Shown one piece after another: positions 22,217 to 25,076 of a stretch of 25,076 nt of DNA. Made by a program: the position numbers and the translations under genes. The DNA comes from CAYFJO01 sp964343305. GTDB lineage: Bacteria; Planctomycetota; Planctomycetia; Pirellulales; Pirellulaceae. The stretch is from contig CAYFJO010000130.1 in NCBI GenBank assembly GCA_964343305.1, forward strand, positions 1-25,076, written 5' to 3'. Numbering within the stretch: position 1 is the first letter of the stretch; the number at the start of each line of letters is the position of its first letter. Under the pieces are notes generated by a model, which ran no database searches, was not told where the DNA came from, and was given only the letters and a program-made list of their open reading frames with translations.

Positions 22217-25076
22217 ACCTGATTGACCAGGCTGTTTGGCTGAACATTGCTCATCGCGTCGGATGGACGCTCGTTCATTCCTTGTGGCAGTTGGCGGCAG
22301 TCGCTGTGCTGGTGATGTTGGCGCTGCGCCTGCTGCGACGAGCGACGACGCAAACTCGTTACGTTGCGGCTTGTAGCGGGCTGGTTTTGATGGCCATGTT
22401 GCCCATCGTGACGTTTGTTTTCGTACCTGTGCCGTGTAACCTGGCTGTTCCAAGCCGAGCATCCAATTCCCAACACGATGCCGACCGCACTTTGCCGGAG
22501 ATTGGTAGCCGAAGTCGCCAGACTTTGGCCCTGGAGAGTGACGGAGCGCACGCTGCCAGCGAGCCGGAACCCGTCGCCGGCAATACTTCTTTCAACTTCG
22601 CTCCGGTGCACGAACGTAGGCCGGTTGCGCAAGTAGGACGGAATGCCATTCCGTCCGAGACGGATTGGAAATCCGTCCTACCAATTGCCGCGTCGCAAGA
22701 AACTCCAGCCGCTCCGCCGACGCAAATGGAAATCTGGCGAATCCCGCCACTGGACCTGAATGTCTCACAACTCGTTCTGTGGCTGACGTGGCTCTGGATC
22801 GCGGGGGTTGTTGTATTCGCTGCGATACACGCTCGTGGACTGTATGTCGTCCGTCGCCTGTGCCGCGTTGATGTCTGCGAAATCAAAAAAGGAAATCCTG
22901 TCCGGCGTCGAATGGAGGCCTTGGCAGATCGACTGGATCTCCGCCGCGCCATTCGGTTGCTGCAATCGAATTGCGTCAACACGCCGATGGTCATCGGCTG
23001 GATTCGGCCGGTGATGCTCGTGCCCGCAAGCATGATGACAGGTTTGTCGCCAAGCGGGCTCGACGCAATCCTGGCCCACGAACTGGCACACATCCGGCGG
23101 CACGATTACTTGGTGAACGTGCTGCAAGTGCTGATCGAAACGCTGTTGTTCTATCATCCCGCGGTGTGGTGGCTGTCGCAGCGGATTCGATTGGAACGGG
23201 AATACTGTTGCGACGACGTAGCCGCTGCAGTTTGTGGATCGCACCTTGAGTTCGCCAAAGTGCTGGTGGCCCTCGAAGGAGCGCGTGTGGGCATGCCGCT
23301 GGCCTTGGCCGCCAACGGACCTGGAAAGGAGAAGACGATGATGAAACGCATACGACGGTTAGTGGAAGGCAAATCGCAGGATGTTGCCGCTGGTAGTGGA
23401 GCGTTTGCGGTGATACTTGCTGCGATGTTGTTGGGGGGAGTCGCCGCCTGTTTCGTAATGGCCGGCGACGACAATGTGGAGCAGGTTGCTCAAGCTGACG
23501 AGCAAAGCAGCCCAACTCGTGAGAGTTCGGACGTTGCGAGCAAACCGGCCGAACGTCGCACCGCTTCCGCTACGAAAAAACAGAAGAGCCTGCCAGAAGG
23601 TCTCGTTTTTTGGAACACGTTTGACTCGAAGCCGGACATCTATAAAAGCAACGTGGGTCCTGGCGGAGTGTATCGCGGTGAGGGCGGCGTGTTTGTTGAC
23701 GGTGTCGTCGGCAATGCGCTACGGCTCAATCACGACGACTACGAAGCGGTTGCATTTCCCAAGGACGTTGTTTCCCACAAAGCCGGCTGCATCGAATTCT
23801 GGGCAAAGCTGACCGGTCTGCCGAATTCGCTACCTGCCGGACAAAGGCCAGCGCTCATTCAGATTCACGACGGCCGCAGCGCTTACGGTATTCACTTCAA
23901 TGGAAACGATGGTTTCGCCAATGGCGGGCTGTGCGGCTGGGCGGGACGTACAGGCCACTGTGGGACCAGCGCGTTTGGTACCTGGTCGTACGAAAAAGTG
24001 CTTGGCGAAGGCCGAGCAGATCAGTGGCATCATTACGCGATTGTGTGGGATCAAGACGGGATGAAAGGCGTCGGCGACGAAGATGGAAATCGGCAATTCG
24101 CCGTGTACCTCGACGGCAAGTTGAATACGCACTCATGGCGAGACAGTGGGCGGACAAAATTCCAACCGCTCAAGGGCGGCGAGCTGAAACTGCACGTCAA
24201 ACACGATGCCGTCGGTCAAGGAACAATTGCCTACGACGAGCTGAAGATCTGGAACTACGCCAAAACGGAATTTGAAAACGCGCATCTGGCACAAGTCCGC
24301 GAAGTACAGCTTTCGGAAGGTCTCGTTGGCCACTGGACGCTGGACGGCCATACCCGCGATTCGAGCGGCCGCGGTCATCATGGAAGTGAGTGGACGGAGT
24401 TCACTTCCAATCGGTTCGGCGACGTCCATCAGGCGTTCGGGGGCAACGGACGCTCCGGTTTCGTGACGATTCCCGACTCTGAAGCACTCGACACGCACGA
24501 TTCGTTCACGCTGTCCGCCTGGGTCAACCCACGCAACTATGTTGATGAAGATGGTCTACGTGGTCTCATTATTGGCAAGTGGCACAGCGGCAGCACCATC
24601 CGCGATGCCAATGGAGAATACACGCTGAAAGTCAACGAGGAGGGACGCTTGCATTTTGTCGTTGGCAACTACGATGACGCCAGGCACGACAAACGAGGAT
24701 GGGACGACTTGAGCAGCGAAACCATCATTCCGAAAAACAAATGGACCCACGTCGCGGCAACTTTTCGCAAGGGAACGCTGACGCTCTACGTTGGTGGCCG
24801 GCGAGATTTGACAAAGCAGTCCGAAGTGACGTCGACCACACATGAGGAATATGTTCACGACGAACTTCGCATCGGCGGATTGTGGAACGACCATTACAAC
24901 TTCGATGGCGGCATCGACGATGCGCGGATTTACAATCGTGCGTTGTGCGACGAGGAAGTCGTCGCGATACACGAAGAAGTTCCGCATCGCTTTGCGTATT
25001 ACGATGCCAGCCGCGGCTCACTGCCGACCGAGCACGGATTTCGGTTGTACGATAACAATCTTGATAGCGCACCGCC
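22213..25076 (+). CDS. BlaR1-type M56 membrane metalloprotease with LamG/concanavalin-like sensor domains (3' end missing)
   Basis: The frame is open for 954 codons to the window end. Transmembrane segments at about 18-42, 50-73, 186-206, 300-322 and 392-415 surround a zinc site, H289-E-L-A-H293, with E330 in EREYCCDDVA as probable third ligand: the M56 antirepressor fold. After the last membrane segment and a polar linker (about 420-458) there is no penicillin-binding domain. Instead two jellyroll lectin domains appear: LPEGLVFWNTFD to about 690 (CIEFWAKL; DQWHHYAIVWD; QFAVYLDGK; IAYDELKIWN) and SEGLVGHWTLD from about 700 (DSFTLSAWVNP; NKWTHVAATF; FDGGIDDARIYNRALCDEEV). A third region starts near 930 (YYDASRGSLPTEHGFRLYD). 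Likely senses a ligand outside and cleaves the coupled repressor inside; the ligand, perhaps glycan, is inference. The TM2-TM3 loop contains an in-frame palindromic repeat. Confidence 0.9.
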   Translation, partial: MNLIDQAVWLNIAHRVGWTLVHSLWQLAAVAVLVMLALRLLRRATTQTRYVAACSGLVLMAMLPIVTFVFVPVPCNLAVPSRASNSQHDADRTLPEIGSRSRQTLALESDGAHAASEPEPVAGNTSFNFAPVHERRPVAQVGRNAIPSETDWKSVLPIAASQETPAAPPTQMEIWRIPPLDLNVSQLVLWLTWLWIAGVVVFAAIHARGLYVVRRLCRVDVCEIKKGNPVRRRMEALADRLDLRRAIRLLQSNCVNTPMVIGWIRPVMLVPASMMTGLSPSGLDAILAHELAHIRRHDYLVNVLQVLIETLLFYHPAVWWLSQRIRLEREYCCDDVAAAVCGSHLEFAKVLVALEGARVGMPLALAANGPGKEKTMMKRIRRLVEGKSQDVAAGSGAFAVILAAMLLGGVAACFVMAGDDNVEQVAQADEQSSPTRESSDVASKPAERRTASATKKQKSLPEGLVFWNTFDSKPDIYKSNVGPGGVYRGEGGVFVDGVVGNALRLNHDDYEAVAFPKDVVSHKAGCIEFWAKLTGLPNSLPAGQRPALIQIHDGRSAYGIHFNGNDGFANGGLCGWAGRTGHCGTSAFGTWSYEKVLGEGRADQWHHYAIVWDQDGMKGVGDEDGNRQFAVYLDGKLNTHSWRDSGRTKFQPLKGGELKLHVKHDAVGQGTIAYDELKIWNYAKTEFENAHLAQVREVQLSEGLVGHWTLDGHTRDSSGRGHHGSEWTEFTSNRFGDVHQAFGGNGRSGFVTIPDSEALDTHDSFTLSAWVNPRNYVDEDGLRGLIIGKWHSGSTIRDANGEYTLKVNEEGRLHFVVGNYDDARHDKRGWDDLSSETIIPKNKWTHVAATFRKGTLTLYVGGRRDLTKQSEVTSTTHEEYVHDELRIGGLWNDHYNFDGGIDDARIYNRALCDEEVVAIHEEVPHRFAYYDASRGSLPTEHGFRLYDNNLDSAP
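22633..22681. repeat. 49-bp palindromic repeat inside the M56 coding sequence
   Basis: The outer arms GTAGGACGGA (22633-22642) and TCCGTCCTAC (22672-22681) are perfect complements. The inner arms CCATTCCGTC (22646-22655) and GACGGATTGG (22659-22668) match at 9 of 10, with a 3-nt loop and a 3x3 internal loop. It encodes about 17 residues (V141 to P157, ..SETDWKSVL..) in the loop between membrane segments 2 and 3. On the other strand it reads ..TDFQSVSDGMAFRPT.., a phrase I recall as recurring in planctomycete proteins and spurious ORFs, which marks a dispersed palindromic element. The hairpin is directly visible; the family identity is from memory. Confidence 0.75.

Noticed and set aside
21527..22462. 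A 311-codon open frame on the minus strand across the repressor promoter
   Set aside because: It is antisense to the BlaI-type gene and its operators, and shows Arg/Gln/Ser-rich low-quality sequence without motifs.
22359..23244. Several minus-strand and plus-strand frames over the M56 gene
   Set aside because: They are shadows of the long open frame from 22213, which has the zinc motif, membrane helices and start overlap expected of the real gene.
1..25076. CRISPR arrays, tRNA/rRNA genes, insertion sequences, riboswitches
   Set aside because: No regularly spaced repeats, cloverleaf signatures, transposase motifs or recognisable aptamer cores were found by reading the sequence; a covariance-model search would be needed to exclude small RNAs.

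Overview
The window looks like a planctomycete chromosome (PVC superphylum, probably Pirellula/Rhodopirellula-like), taken from metagenomic or genomic DNA of moderately high GC. This rests on secreted sulfatases, c-type cytochrome fusions of the Pirellula type (ThuA + PVC dehydrogenase + CxxCH), a PD40 propeller with two c-heme motifs, a DUF4838 protein, many long signal-peptide proteins, and a BlaI/M56 pair with a lectin-like tail. No rRNA, tRNA, CRISPR array, transposase or phage gene was seen.

Layout. Positions 1-10699 hold a plus-strand series: the end of a GH29 alpha-L-fucosidase, a sulfatase, a duplicated beta-helix protein, a decayed small gene filled with intergenic-type repeats, a pectate-lyase-fold protein, a frameshifted internal fragment of a sialate O-acetylesterase, and a di-heme PD40 propeller protein. 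Positions 10934-20771 hold a minus-strand series, transcribed DUF4838 glycosidase -> sulfatase -> ThuA/dehydrogenase/cytochrome giant -> TIM-barrel-like putative glycosidase. The first three are tightly spaced and probably one operon. A truncated secreted-protein gene lies on the opposite strand before the fourth. Both series look like secreted machinery for a sulfated, fucose- and uronate-containing polysaccharide; the exact substrate cannot be read from the sequence.

Positions 20770-21456 hold the tail of one GNAT acetyltransferase gene (plus strand) facing a complete GNAT gene (minus strand). Positions 21457-25076 hold a regulatory unit: a control region with two near-identical 16-18 bp dyads, one fitting exactly between a plausible -35 and -10, then a BlaI/MecI-type repressor gene overlapping (ATGA) an M56/BlaR1-type membrane metalloprotease gene that stays open to the window end. 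In place of the penicillin-binding sensor of classical BlaR1, this protease carries at least two LamG/concanavalin-like domains outside the membrane. A nearly perfect 49-bp palindrome of a type I recall as dispersed in planctomycetes is read in frame inside its extracytoplasmic loop. This repressor/protease/lectin-sensor unit, with its operators, is the most interesting part of the window.

A second theme is decay at gene borders: four gene fragments (5359-5643, 7784-8034, 12713-12931, 20770-20961) sit exactly at junctions between intact genes, suggesting repeated rearrangement of this carbohydrate-degradation region.
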